A stretch of 64,000 nt of DNA from Nocardia amikacinitolerans NBRC 108937 (GCF_001612615.1 NZ_BDAU01000002.1:62001-126000), one strand, 5' to 3'; shown: positions 20,386 through 29,036, counted from the stretch's first letter. Translations and numbers: made by a program. The notes: a model not told the origin generated them from the sequence alone.

Positions 20386-20404
20386 GTTGGTTAGGGTAGC
20401 CAAA
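20386..20404. promoter_or_regulatory. Candidate iron box (IdeR/DtxR operator)
   Basis: GTTGGTTAGGGTAGCCAAA matches the IdeR/DtxR consensus TTAGGTTAGSCTAACCTAA at 14 of 19 positions and lies 33 bp ahead of the heme oxygenase start. IdeR-type repressors shut off iron-uptake genes when iron is plentiful, which suits a heme-iron release enzyme. Confidence 0.7.
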
Positions 20405-20437
20405 CAACGGCTGCTGAACGATGGCGAGGTGGTTCGA

Positions 20438-21100
20438 ATGTCGGAGGCAGTACCTTTCTCGGCACGCATCCGGTCCGCCACGGAGCGTCAACACGCCGAA
20501 GCGGAGAACTCCTCGTTCATCAGCGACATGCTCGGCGGCGCGCTCGGCATCGACTCCTATCACCGCTACACCGGCCAGCTGTGGTTCATCTACCGCGCGC
20601 TCGAGGCGCGCTGGCCCGAACTGGCGGACGACACCGTCGCGGGTCCGTTCATCAAGCCGGAACTGGCCAGGACCGCCGAGCTCGAACGCGACCTCGCCGC
20701 GCTCCTCGGCCCGAACTGGCGCACCGAACTCAGGGCGCTGCCCGCCACCGCTGCCTACGCCGAACGCATCGAGGAATGCGCGCGGGACTGGCCCGCGGGC
20801 TATGTCGCGCACCACTACACGCGCTACCTCGGCGACCTGTCCGGCGGTCAGGTGATTCGTGGCACCGCCGAGAAGCTCTGGGATCTGCCGCGCCGCGGCG
20901 ACGGCGTGCGCTTCTACGTCTTCGACGGCATCGCGAATCCGGCCGCCTTCAAACGCGAATACCGAGCACTGCTCGACGACCTCGCGCTGGACGAGCTCGA
21001 GCGCCGACGGGTGCTCGAGGAATGCCAGCGCGCCTTCGACTTCAACTCCGCGATCTTCGCCGAACTCGCCGCCGAATTCCCGGCGCGCCGCCCGTCCTGA
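20438..21100 (+). CDS. Biliverdin-producing heme oxygenase
   Basis: A 220-residue HemO/HmuO-type heme oxygenase, which opens heme to biliverdin, CO and ferrous iron. The proximal histidine region is seen as SATERQHAEAENSSFI (His near residue 18). The distal helix is YLGDLSGGQVIRGTA with its conserved glycines near residue 135. The length is typical. The start is the ATG at 20438; an upstream frame to 20336 has no family-like sequence. A probable iron box precedes it, so it is expected to be induced when iron is scarce. No ferredoxin or heme-uptake gene is adjacent. Confidence 0.93.
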   Translation: MSEAVPFSARIRSATERQHAEAENSSFISDMLGGALGIDSYHRYTGQLWFIYRALEARWPELADDTVAGPFIKPELARTAELERDLAALLGPNWRTELRALPATAAYAERIEECARDWPAGYVAHHYTRYLGDLSGGQVIRGTAEKLWDLPRRGDGVRFYVFDGIANPAAFKREYRALLDDLALDELERRRVLEECQRAFDFNSAIFAELAAEFPARRPS

Positions 21101-21149
21101 CGGTCACCAGGGAGTGTTTCGAAGTCGCTGATGGGTGGCACCGCTGTGC

Positions 21150-21450
21150 GGTGCCCCGAGGCGCCCTCCCCCGCGCGACCGCGCCGATGAGCTTGGCGAT
21201 CAGCAGCAGATCGCGCACCATCGACCAGGTCTCCACGGACGACAGAGCCAGGCGGCGGGGTCTTCCGGCGACAGGTCAGGTGCCACGGTGCGCTCGGGCT
21301 GCGGAACTCGATCATCCGAAACGGCTTGCCGCCGAGCCCGATTCGCTCCAAGAGGAACGATGGCGGGTGGCGCCGGTGCAGGCGTCGTACTCGGCGGCGC
21401 GCTCGACACCGAAACTTGATCAGGTACGCCGGAAAGTTGCCGAATCGTGA
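21150..21450 (-). pseudogene. Decayed gene remnant, identity unclear
   Basis: The gap between the heme oxygenase and the next gene (21101-21719) has no intact gene, but its minus strand shows G/C-third-position coding character that shifts frame twice. It reads FPAYLIKFR and PPSFLLERIGLGGKPFRMIEFR in one frame (about 21435-21310), PEDPAAWL in a second, and VETWSMVRDLLLIAKLIGAV in a third (21236-21177). The piece ERIGLGGKPFRMIEFR resembles the conserved RVGLGGKPFRMxKFRSM of bacterial sugar transferases, but nothing else supports that. It is best read as a broken gene fragment of unknown origin. The rest of the gap (21451-21719) is presumably promoter DNA of the following gene. Confidence 0.4.
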
Positions 21451-21719
21451 TCACCACGCGAGGTAACTGGAAAAGCTTGTAACACATACCGTTTGACCTG
21501 GGGTGATGGTGAGCAGTCCCACACAGTGACGGACGCCCATCGGCTTGCCCAGCCGACGCTGAACCCATTACGGTTTCCTATAAGTCAGGACGAAGGTGTT
21601 CCTACTTTCGGCCCGACCGCTGTCACCGGGGGCCGATTCGTTGATGCCCGCATTCACCGCCGCATGTTGGATCAATGGTGTGCGACAACAAGTTTCGAGT
21701 GAACAGCAGGAGGGACGCG

Positions 21720-23741
21720 ATGGTCTCCTACATCGTGACGGGCGGAACCGGATTTCTGGGCCGACGGGTCGTACAAGGGCTGCTGGACGCCGATCCCGAG
21801 GCGATCGTGCACGTGCTGGTCCGCGCCGAATCGTTAGCCAAGTTCACGGAATTGGCCGAGGGCTGGCACGGCGGCGAACGCGTCTTCGCCCTGGTCGGCG
21901 ATCTCACCGCGGAGCGGCTCGGCCTGCGTGACCAGGCGCCGAGGGCCGATCACGTCGTCCACTTGGGCGCGGTCTACGACATGACCGCCGACGAAGCCGT
22001 CACCCACGCCGCCAACGTGGCGGGCACCCGCTCGGTGATCGCGCTGGCGCGCGAGCTCGGCGCGGTGCTGCACCACGTGTCCTCGGTGGCGGTCGCCGGC
22101 GACCACAAGGGCAAGTTCTTCGAGGAGGATTTCGACCTCGGACAGAACCTCACCTCCCCCTACCACCGCACCAAATTCGCCGCCGAGCAGCTGGTTCGCG
22201 AGTCGCGCGGTGTGCGCTGGCGGGTGTACCGACCGGCGATCGTTGTCGGCGATTCCCGCACCGGTGAGATGGACAAGATCGACGGTCCCTACTACTTCTT
22301 CTCCGCCATCGCCAAGCTGGCCGGTCTCCCGTCCGAGCTGCCGATGCCGCTGCCCGATCTGGGCGCCACCAACATCGTCCCGGTCGACTACGTCGCGGCC
22401 GCGATGGTGGAGCTGGTGCGCAAGCCCGGTTTGGACGGCCGCACCTTCCACCTGGTGAACCCGGAGCCCCAGCCGTTCGACGCGGTATACGGCGCTCTCG
22501 CCGCGGCGGCGGGCGCGCCGACCGGCATCGGTCCGGTGCCGGGCAGCGGGCTGGCGCTGACCGGTCTCGCGCACCTGCCGGGCGTGCCCGCGATCCGCGA
22601 TTTCCTGTTGGCGCAGTTGGGGATTCCGCCGGAGGTCGCGCCGCACGTGTCCTTCGCCTCGGAGTTCGTCTCGGAGTCGACGCGGGCGCAGCTGCGCGGC
22701 AGCGGCTTGTCGGTGCCGCCGTTCGAGAGCTACGCCGAGCGGCTGTGGCAGTACTGGCGCGCGAACCTGGATCCGAACCGGGACCGGCCCGCCGTCAGCG
22801 GCGACCCGCTTTCCGGCCGGATCGTGTTGATCACCGGCGCGTCCTCCGGCATCGGCCTTGCCACCGCGCACGCCGTCGCGGCGCGCGGGGCGACCGTGCT
22901 CATGGTGGCGCGCGGCCGCGCGGACCTGGCCGCCGCGGCCGAGTCGGTGCGCGCGGAGGGCGGTTCGGCGCACGTCTACCCGTGCGACATCACCGATCCC
23001 GAGGCCGTCGACGGGCTGGTGCGCGCAGTGCTCGCCGACCACGGCCACGTCGACTACCTGGTGAACAACGCGGGCCGCTCGATCCGCCGTTCGGTGGTGA
23101 ACTCGACCGACCGGATGCACGATTTCGAGCGCACCATGGCGGTCAACTACTTCGGCGCGGTGCGGCTGATCCTCGGCCTGCTGCCGTCGATGCGGGCGCG
23201 CCGCTTCGGCCACATCGTCAACATCTCCTCCATCGCGGTGCAGACGAAGGTTCCGCGCTTCGCGGCCTACGTGGCGAGCAAGTCGGCGCTGGACAACTTC
23301 AGCGAGATCGCCGCCGTCGAGAACCGGGACGCGGGCATCACCTTCACCTCGGTGCGGATGCCGCTGGTGCGCACCCCGATGATCGCGCCGACCGACCTCT
23401 ACCGCTCGCTGCCGGTTCCGGATCCCGACCGTGCCGCGGCCATCGTGGTGCGCGCGCTGGAGGACCGGCCGCACCGGATCGACACCCCGGTCGGCACCTT
23501 CGCCCAGGCGGTCGACCTGCTGATGCCCTCGGTGAAGCGCACGATCATGCACCAGGGTTTCCGTCTGTTCGGCGAATCCAGTGCGGCGAAGGGTGTTTCG
23601 GCTCCGGCCAAGGTCTCCCCCGGCGCGGCGGAGGACGGTCGCAGCCCGCTGACGCTGCTCGGGCCGGTGCTGATGCCGCTGATGGCGCTGCCGAACCCGG
23701 CGGCCAGGGTGGCGAGGGTGGTACCCGGCCTGCAGTGGTAG
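21720..23741 (+). CDS. acrA1: AcrA1-like two-domain fatty acyl reductase/SDR fusion
   Basis: A 673-residue fusion of two short-chain dehydrogenase domains. The first is an extended SDR of the fatty acyl-CoA reductase type: YIVTGGTGFLGRR, ending with the YHRTKFAAEQLV active site (Tyr, Lys near residue 150). From about residue 360 a classical SDR follows: ITGASSGIGLATA, NNAGRSIRRS, the serine in NISSIAVQ and YVASKSALDNF. This layout is that of mycobacterial AcrA1 (Rv3391), annotated with acyl-CoA reductase activity and placed near mycolate genes. Likely reaction: NADPH reduction of long-chain acyl or keto-acyl groups, for wax or mycolate-type lipids. AGGAGGGA precedes the ATG at 21720. Confidence 0.85.
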   Translation: MVSYIVTGGTGFLGRRVVQGLLDADPEAIVHVLVRAESLAKFTELAEGWHGGERVFALVGDLTAERLGLRDQAPRADHVVHLGAVYDMTADEAVTHAANVAGTRSVIALARELGAVLHHVSSVAVAGDHKGKFFEEDFDLGQNLTSPYHRTKFAAEQLVRESRGVRWRVYRPAIVVGDSRTGEMDKIDGPYYFFSAIAKLAGLPSELPMPLPDLGATNIVPVDYVAAAMVELVRKPGLDGRTFHLVNPEPQPFDAVYGALAAAAGAPTGIGPVPGSGLALTGLAHLPGVPAIRDFLLAQLGIPPEVAPHVSFASEFVSESTRAQLRGSGLSVPPFESYAERLWQYWRANLDPNRDRPAVSGDPLSGRIVLITGASSGIGLATAHAVAARGATVLMVARGRADLAAAAESVRAEGGSAHVYPCDITDPEAVDGLVRAVLADHGHVDYLVNNAGRSIRRSVVNSTDRMHDFERTMAVNYFGAVRLILGLLPSMRARRFGHIVNISSIAVQTKVPRFAAYVASKSALDNFSEIAAVENRDAGITFTSVRMPLVRTPMIAPTDLYRSLPVPDPDRAAAIVVRALEDRPHRIDTPVGTFAQAVDLLMPSVKRTIMHQGFRLFGESSAAKGVSAPAKVSPGAAEDGRSPLTLLGPVLMPLMALPNPAARVARVVPGLQW

Positions 23742-23747
23742 CGCCGC

Positions 23748-24646
23748 TCAGCGGATGTGCGTGAGCTTGTCCGGATTGGTGACCGAGTACATGCCGCGCA
23801 CGGCGTCCTCGGCGGTCACCTCCCGCACGACGACGGCCAGCGGGGCGTTGCCGTCGAAGAGCACCGCGCACGGATCGGTGCCGACGGCCCGGTACCGAAC
23901 TCGGTAGCCGGGCCGCAGGCCGCGCCGCCTCGGCGAACAGCCGCGCCACCGCGCCCGCGCCGTGCACCGGGCGCAGGCTAGTGGCCGGTCCGTGCTCGCC
24001 GCCGTCGGTCCACAGGGTGACGTCGGGCACGAGCACGGCGAGCAGTTCTTCGTTATCGCCCCCATCGCCGCCGCGACGAACCGTTCGGTCACCGCCCGGC
24101 GGTCCTCGGGCTCGGCGGGCCCGCGGGGACGCCGAGCCCAGGCGTGGCCGCGGGCTCGATGCGCGAACTGGCGCCGGGCCGCGGCCGACGATCTCGGTGT
24201 GCGGGTAGCCGAATACCTCATGCAGTCCGAACACCGTGCGCTCCAGCGGGGTTCAGCGATTCGAGCACATCGAGCAGCGCTGTCGAGAAGGCCTCGGTGC
24301 GCGGCACGCGGCCGGCGGCGTCCGGCTCGGGGTCCGATTCGCGCACGCGGAGTTCCGGAATCCACTGTCCGACAGAGGTTTCCCGCCGCCGAACCATTGC
24401 GCTGCGCCGGGCCAGCGCCAGATTCACCGCCACCCGCACCAGGTAGGCGCGCGGGTTCCCGATCCGCCCGGCCGACAGCGCCGTATCGCGCGGCGTCAGC
24501 GACAGCCACGCCTCCCGCAGCACGTCCTCGGTGTCGGCGACGCTGCCGAGCATCGTGTAGACGACCGAGAACAGCAGCTCACGGTGTCGCAGGAACACCT
24601 CGGTCGCGGCATCGGTCTCCGATGCGCCCCCGCTCCGGTCTTCCAT
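23748..24646 (-). pseudogene. ECF sigma factor (SigJ/SnoaL-tail type), frameshifted
   Basis: The gene starts well: the ATG at 24646 follows AAGGGAG and encodes sigma regions 2 and part of 4 (FLRHRELLFSVVYTMLGSVADTEDVL, then NPRAYLVRVAVNLALARR). The frame then breaks near 24245. Matching sequence continues in other frames: VFGLHEVFGYPHTEIVG, then QFAHRARGHAWARRPR from about 24170. NEELLAVLVPDVTLWTDGG follows after an indel in a run of five G near 24060, and finally GYRVRYRAVGTDPCAVLFDGN from about 23925 to the stop. Together these make a complete SigJ-type sigma factor with a C-terminal SnoaL-like domain. Four frame changes argue for a true pseudogene, though sequence error cannot be excluded. 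Confidence 0.8.
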
Positions 24647-24773
24647 CACATCTCCCTTGTCGCCCGCACGTCTCGAGCATGAGAGTGCTTCGCGCCGTAG
24701 CGATGTGACGCGCCCGCCTGCCGGGTGACCCATCTCACCCCAGGTCACCCTTGCGATGGTGTCCTCGCACGGC

Positions 24774-24803
24774 GATGGGGCCGGTGTTGTCACCGGCCCC
24801 ATC
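24774..24803. terminator. Terminator after the cutinase gene
   Basis: GATGGGGCCGGTG (24774-24786) pairs perfectly with CACCGGCCCCATC (24791-24803) around TTGT. It lies 23 bp past the cutinase stop on the minus strand, ahead of the broken sigma gene. Confidence 0.85.
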
Positions 24804-24826
24804 TCCCGGATTTCCCGGTCCGATGT

Positions 24827-25489
24827 TCAGACGCGGACGGCCGCGAAGTTCGCGGCGAGCCACATCGCCCATCCGTAGTTGCCGTGCGCTCCCGGATCGA
24901 AACCGCCGCCGCACACCGGGTCACCGCCGGTGCAGTAGTTGGCGGTGCGCCAGGCGTACAGCCCCGGCACGTTCCATCCGATCAGGCGGACCGGATCGCC
25001 GAACAGCAGGACCGCGGCGATCCTCGACTCCAATTCGTAAGGGAGCGTATAGATTCCGGGCAGCGCGGTCACGATGCCGGTGCCGAGCACACCGTGCGTG
25101 ACGACCGCGCCCTGCGAGTAACCGACCAGGACGAACCGCTGATCCGGGCACATCGCCGCCTGCGCCATGATGTGAGCGGTCATGTCCCGCGTGCCGTCGC
25201 TCACCGAGGACGGAACGAGCAGGTTCGCCGGGTAGTTCACCGGGTACGCGGTGGAGTCGACCGGAAGTGCCTGCAGCAGAGTGTGGTACAGCGGATCTCC
25301 GACCACACTGCCCAACCACCCCGGTTCCCCGGTACCTCGGGCGACGACCACGTCCACCGACGCGCACGCGTTCGCTGACGCCTGCGTGCCGAGACTTGTC
25401 GTCGCTCCGACCCCCACCACGAGCAGGAGTACTGCGAATACCCTTGCCAGAGGTCGATTTCGGAACAGAATTACCTTCCGGTTGGCCAT
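24827..25489 (-). CDS. Secreted cutinase-family esterase
   Basis: A protein of about 220 residues with a signal peptide (basic start, then a hydrophobic stretch ARVFAVLLLVVGVGATTSLG and an Ala-rich cleavage zone ahead of NACASVDVVVARGTGEPG). Cutinase features are complete: the nucleophile elbow GYSQGAVV, disulfide-forming Cys pairs, the catalytic Asp region CTGGDPVC and a histidine in GAHGNYG. Such enzymes in mycolate bacteria hydrolyse lipid esters or phospholipids outside the cell. An ATG at 25498 three codons upstream is an alternative start. A cluster of palindromes lies immediately upstream, and a strong terminator follows. Confidence 0.9.
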   Translation of the reverse strand: MANRKVILFRNRPLARVFAVLLLVVGVGATTSLGTQASANACASVDVVVARGTGEPGWLGSVVGDPLYHTLLQALPVDSTAYPVNYPANLLVPSSVSDGTRDMTAHIMAQAAMCPDQRFVLVGYSQGAVVTHGVLGTGIVTALPGIYTLPYELESRIAAVLLFGDPVRLIGWNVPGLYAWRTANYCTGGDPVCGGGFDPGAHGNYGWAMWLAANFAAVRV

Positions 25490-25501
25490 GACGATCACCC
25501 A

Positions 25502-25641
25502 CTCACGCCGTTGTGAGAAAACACCGAGTGACGGTTGTCAGTGACAATCACTCGGCTATATCCGCGAAGGTAAGAACGGCAGTGAGTTGCGTCAAGCAAC
25601 TCGATCCAAGCGAGACCGAGTCAACGCACAATCGTTGTGCG
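25502..25641. repeat. Cluster of four inverted repeats upstream of the cutinase gene
   Basis: Four hairpin-forming repeats occur in 140 bp. CTCAC/GTGAG lies at 25502-25517. CCGAGTGA/TCACTCGG (25524-25555) encloses TTGTCA-G-TGACAA. GAGTTGC/GCAACTC lies at 25584-25602 and CGCACAA/TTGTGCG at 25625-25641. They lie in a 450-bp stretch (25490-25944) that otherwise shows no convincing gene. Operator, 5' UTR structure or a termination site for upstream transcription are all possible. Confidence 0.6.
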
Positions 25642-25944
25642 AGTGGGTAGCCCGTCGGTTCGCGGACACGACGATACGAGAACCACTGCGCCCGTGAACA
25701 GTCCGCGCGCTCGATCCGCCCTGCCCGAGGAGTACCCCCGCGTCGTCACGGTTACCCCGCGAATTTCGTGCGTGCCCAGGAATTCCCGCACAAGGGCTCG
25801 ATGTTCGCGGTGCGGGAGCGAACTCTCGGTTCCCGGCAGGGACGCCACTCGGCGTTCAGCTCGAGACCTCGCATGGTCCCGATGGTCGCCACCGTGAGCC
25901 GACCGCGATGGCCGACATCGGATCGCGTCGGGCTGGCTCGCACA

Positions 25945-26808
25945 CTAGGGAACGCACAGCGACGGCATGACCGACGGCTCGGCACGCACCGTGGATGCCG
26001 CGGGCGGGGCAACTGGAACAGGGTCGACCGGTTGGGCGGTATACAGCCGCACGCCGGTCCGCTGCTCACCGGAATCCGGCGTCACGCCGACGATCTCGGC
26101 CTCGTGCCCGTAGGCGTCGGTGATCCGCGCGACGAACGGTCCCGATCCGCCCCCGACGAGCGTCCAGTAGTTGTCCATACCGCGCGTCAGATCGCGCCAC
26201 TCCTCGCTTGCCACACCGCGCATCGCGACCTGACGGATCGGGTTGCCGGTGCCGGTGATCAGCAGGGCGAACCAGCCCGCCGTCGAATCCGGCTTCACCA
26301 CGTAGCCGAGTTCGGGTGCGGGCTCCGGATCGCGCACCAGCCGATAGCTGATCTGGGCGACGCCGTCGGCGCGGTCGGCGATCCGGTCGAAGGCGGCCGT
26401 GCTCAGATCCAGCTGTCCCGGAGCGCATCCCGGGCAACGGTCGGCGACGAGCACGCGCACGGCGCCGCGCGGACCGCGCACGTCGAGGTGGCCCCCGCAC
26501 AGGTCCGCGCGTCCGAACTCGGCTGTGGACAGCCCCGCGTAGAGTCCGTCGGCGGGCAGGTCCTCGAACGAGCACGCGACGGTCGAGCGGGACGAGTAGT
26601 ACCGCGCCTCACCGGGCATCGGCGGCAGCGGCGGCCAATGCCGGGCGGCCACACCGGAACTGCCTCCGGTCGCGGGCGACCACGTCGGGAGGGTCTGCAC
26701 GCCGCCATCCGCCGATGACTCGCACGCGACCGCCTCGGGCCGCGCCGCCCACACCGCGACGCCGACCACCGCGATCACCGCGCCGACGGACGCCCACACC
26801 CAGCCCAT
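25945..26808 (-). CDS. Membrane-anchored or secreted expansin-like protein
   Basis: A protein of about 287 residues from the ATG at 26808, starting with a hydrophobic helix (VGAVIAVVGVAVWAA) that is a signal anchor or signal peptide. Residues from GEARYYSSRS to about DGVAQISYRLV match the expansin first domain, a double-psi beta-barrel. VADRCPGCAPGQLDLS holds the conserved Asp pair, with Cys residues that probably form disulfides. The second part (YVVKPDSTAGWFALLITG ... GPFVARITDAYG) matches the carbohydrate-binding CBM63 module of bacterial expansins. Expansins loosen cellulose or peptidoglycan networks without hydrolysis. A frame extension to 26844 (GTG) is possible. No neighbours suggest a pathway. 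Confidence 0.82.
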   Translation of the reverse strand: MGWVWASVGAVIAVVGVAVWAARPEAVACESSADGGVQTLPTWSPATGGSSGVAARHWPPLPPMPGEARYYSSRSTVACSFEDLPADGLYAGLSTAEFGRADLCGGHLDVRGPRGAVRVLVADRCPGCAPGQLDLSTAAFDRIADRADGVAQISYRLVRDPEPAPELGYVVKPDSTAGWFALLITGTGNPIRQVAMRGVASEEWRDLTRGMDNYWTLVGGGSGPFVARITDAYGHEAEIVGVTPDSGEQRTGVRLYTAQPVDPVPVAPPAASTVRAEPSVMPSLCVP

Positions 26809-27045
26809 CCGAAAGCTTGTTTGCTGTATCGGTATTCGGTGCACGGTCGTCCCCGGCTTTCGGCTCTCCCCACTCGCGGACTGTCGATCCTGTCTCCACT
26901 AGGAAACCAGCAGAATTCGCCCCGCACGGCCCGAACGGAAATTCTTCGCCGTGCGAGACTCACCAGTCGGCAATCCCCAAGCAAATACCCGGCATTCGAG
27001 ACTGGACGGACGCCCGGCACCGAAAATGATTCGATCGGACCTCCG

Positions 27046-28299
27046 CTAGGAGCTCGCCCGCTCCAGTTCGGCGTCCATCTCGGACAACTGGTGATCCATC
27101 CGGTCCCGCTTCGCGCGCAGGTATCGGATGTTGTGCTCGGTCGGGGTGGACTGCAACGGCAGCCTGCGCACCACGGCGATGCCGTGCTCCTCGAGCCCGG
27201 CCTGTTTGGCCGGGTTGTTGCTCAGCAGGCGCACGGAGCGGATGCCGAGATCGGCGAGGACCTCCGCGCCCGCGGCATAGCGGCGCGCGTCCACTGGAAG
27301 CCCGAGCGCCACGTTGGCCTCGACCGTGTCGGCGCCGCGGTCCTGAAGCTCGTAGGCGCGCAACTTGTTCAGCAGTCCGATGCCGCGCCCCTCCTGCCCG
27401 CGCAGGTACACCACCACGCCGCTGCCCTCGGCGGCGACCGCGCGCAGTGCGGCGTCCAGCTGGTCGCCGCAGTCGCAGCGCAGCGAGCCGAGCGCGTCGC
27501 CGGTGAGGCATTCGGAGTGCAGGCGCGCCAGCACCGCGTCCCGGCCGGGTTCGCCGAAGACCATGGCGAGCGATTCGGTTCCGGTGAGTTCGTCGCGGTA
27601 GCCGACGAGCCGGAACTCGCCGTACTTCGTCGGCATCCGAGTCTGCACCACGCGCGTCACGCTTCGCTCGGCTCGGCGGCGGTACTCGATCAGGTCGGCG
27701 ATCGAGATGATCGGCAGGCCGTGCGCGCGGGCGAACTCGCGCAGTTCCGGAAGCCGGGCCATGGCGCCGTCGTCGCGCACGACCTCCGCGATCACCCCGG
27801 CGGGTCGCAGTCCGGCGAGGCGGGCGAGGTCCACCGCCGCCTCGGTGTGCCCAGGCCTGCCGAGCACGCCGCTCGGGTGGGCGCGCAGCGGGAAGACGTG
27901 GCCGGGCCGGGTCAGATCGTTGGCCCTGGTGCGCGGGTCGGCGAGCAGGCGAAGCGTGTGGGCGCGATCGGCGGCCGAGATTCCGGTGCTGACACCGTGC
28001 GCCGCGTCGACCGACACGGTGTACGCGGTGCCCTTCGGGTCCTCGTTGACCGCGGTCATCGGCGGCAACAGCAGGCGGTCCAGATCGGGTCCCGCCATCG
28101 GTGCGCACAGCACGCCGCTGGTGTGGCGGACCAGGAACGCGATGGACTCCGTGGTAGCCAGCTCGGCGGCGAGGATGAGATCGCCCTCGTTCTCCCGGTC
28201 CTCGTCGTCCACGACGACCGCCATCCCGCCCGCGGCGATCGCGGCGATCGCCGTCTCGACCGGATCCAACGTCCGCTGTCCTGCGAATTCGGTACGCAT
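27046..28299 (-). CDS. ribBA: Bifunctional DHBP synthase / GTP cyclohydrolase II
   Basis: A 417-residue RibBA enzyme that supplies both early precursors of riboflavin. The N-terminal RibB half shows [28 protein letters not shown] and [10 protein letters not shown]. The C-terminal RibA half shows [21 protein letters not shown] with the zinc cysteines, [10 protein letters not shown] and [13 protein letters not shown]. All key residues seem present. The ATG at 28299 has GGAGG five bases ahead. The gene is not in a rib operon; it follows the padR gene by about 75 bp, and a probable PadR operator pair covers that gap. It may be a second, regulated copy for higher flavin demand. Confidence 0.93.
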   Translation of the reverse strand: MRTEFAGQRTLDPVETAIAAIAAGGMAVVVDDEDRENEGDLILAAELATTESIAFLVRHTSGVLCAPMAGPDLDRLLLPPMTAVNEDPKGTAYTVSVDAAHGVSTGISAADRAHTLRLLADPRTRANDLTRPGHVFPLRAHPSGVLGRPGHTEAAVDLARLAGLRPAGVIAEVVRDDGAMARLPELREFARAHGLPIISIADLIEYRRRAERSVTRVVQTRMPTKYGEFRLVGYRDELTGTESLAMVFGEPGRDAVLARLHSECLTGDALGSLRCDCGDQLDAALRAVAAEGSGVVVYLRGQEGRGIGLLNKLRAYELQDRGADTVEANVALGLPVDARRYAAGAEVLADLGIRSVRLLSNNPAKQAGLEEHGIAVVRRLPLQSTPTEHNIRYLRAKRDRMDHQLSEMDAELERASS

Positions 28300-28309
28300 G
28301 ACCACCTCC

Positions 28310-28343
28310 TATATGACTAGTAGAAATATCCCTAATCGATATA
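28310..28343. promoter_or_regulatory. Probable PadR operators ahead of ribBA
   Basis: AATATCCCTAATCGATATA at 28325-28343 (plus strand) is 16/19 identical to the element in the padR/MFS gap read on the minus strand. A weaker copy, TATATGACTAGTAGAAATA, overlaps it at 28310-28328 (14/19). The pair fills the gap between padR and ribBA and lies next to the ribBA ribosome site, a position suited to repression. Confidence 0.7.
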
Positions 28344-28373
28344 GAAAGCGGCAGTCCCGCTCAGCGGGCACGC

Positions 28374-29009
28374 TCAGGACGCGCGGCGCCCCTTGCCCTT
28401 GGCGGCCCGCTTCGGACGCCGGCCTTCGGCGAGTTTGTCGACGTCGGCGAGCAGTTCCTTGGCGAAGTCGCGTTCGGCCTCGTAGTGGCGCACACACCAG
28501 CGCAGCACCGCGCCCGGGTAGGCCCAGTCCGGATTCTCCTCGGCGCCCTCGGCGTCCACCTCGGCGAGCTTGCGCATCCGCTCGGCGTAGTCGATGTGTT
28601 CGGTGAGGATCTCGCGCAGCCGCTCCGGTTCGGCGAGATGACCGAGCCAGGCGCGCAGCATCACGCTGTGCTTGAGGACGGGCGCCTCCACCGGCGCGTG
28701 GTTGACCCAGTGCGCTGCCGCTTCGCGACCCGCCTCGGTGATGGCGTACATCCGCTTGCCGCGCACCCCGTCGTCCTGCAGCACGGTGCGCGAGGTGGCG
28801 TAACCGTGCTTCTCCAGCCGCTTGAGTTCGGCGTAGATCTGGCTGAACGACGGGCTCCAGTAGAAGAATTGGAGACTCCAGTCGGCCCACTTCTTCAGGT
28901 CGTAGCCGGACAATTCCTCGGCGTGCGAGAGCATTCCGAGCACGGCCCAGCTCGTCGTGGGCAGGTCGGGCACCCCGGCGTCGGCGGGGACGGGCTTGGC
29001 TTCGGTCAC
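28374..29009 (-). CDS. PadR-family regulator
   Basis: A 211-residue PadR regulator from the GTG at 29009. The N-terminal winged helix reads TTSWAVLGMLSHAEELSGYDLKKW, FSQIYAELKRLEKHGYA and GKRMYAITEAGREA. A helical C-terminal domain (PADR1 type, with HIDYAERMRKLAEVDAEGAEENP) ends in a basic tail. PadR proteins commonly repress multidrug efflux genes and release DNA on binding a phenolic or drug-like ligand. It is divergent from an MFS pump and upstream of ribBA on the same strand, and one sequence element occurs in both gaps. It probably controls itself, the pump and ribBA. Confidence 0.9.
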   Translation of the reverse strand: MTEAKPVPADAGVPDLPTTSWAVLGMLSHAEELSGYDLKKWADWSLQFFYWSPSFSQIYAELKRLEKHGYATSRTVLQDDGVRGKRMYAITEAGREAAAHWVNHAPVEAPVLKHSVMLRAWLGHLAEPERLREILTEHIDYAERMRKLAEVDAEGAEENPDWAYPGAVLRWCVRHYEAERDFAKELLADVDKLAEGRRPKRAAKGKGRRAS

Positions 29010-29017
29010 GCTAGGAC

Positions 29018-29036
29018 TATATCGCTTAGGCATATA
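29018..29036. promoter_or_regulatory. Probable PadR operator in the padR/MFS gap
   Basis: Read on the minus strand the element is TATATGCCTAAGCGATATA, an imperfect palindrome with TATAT/ATATA ends. It lies eight bases upstream of the padR start and recurs ahead of ribBA. It may also supply the -10 box of padR. Confidence 0.7.

Noticed and set aside
18643..20481. Minus-strand frame of 612 codons opposite the ThrE-like gene
   Set aside because: Arg/His/Asp-rich shadow, and it spans the LLM gene start, the KstR box and the heme oxygenase promoter.
25621..25848. Short minus-strand frame in the gap before the cutinase gene
   Set aside because: No ribosome site, unusual composition and overlap with the hairpin cluster.
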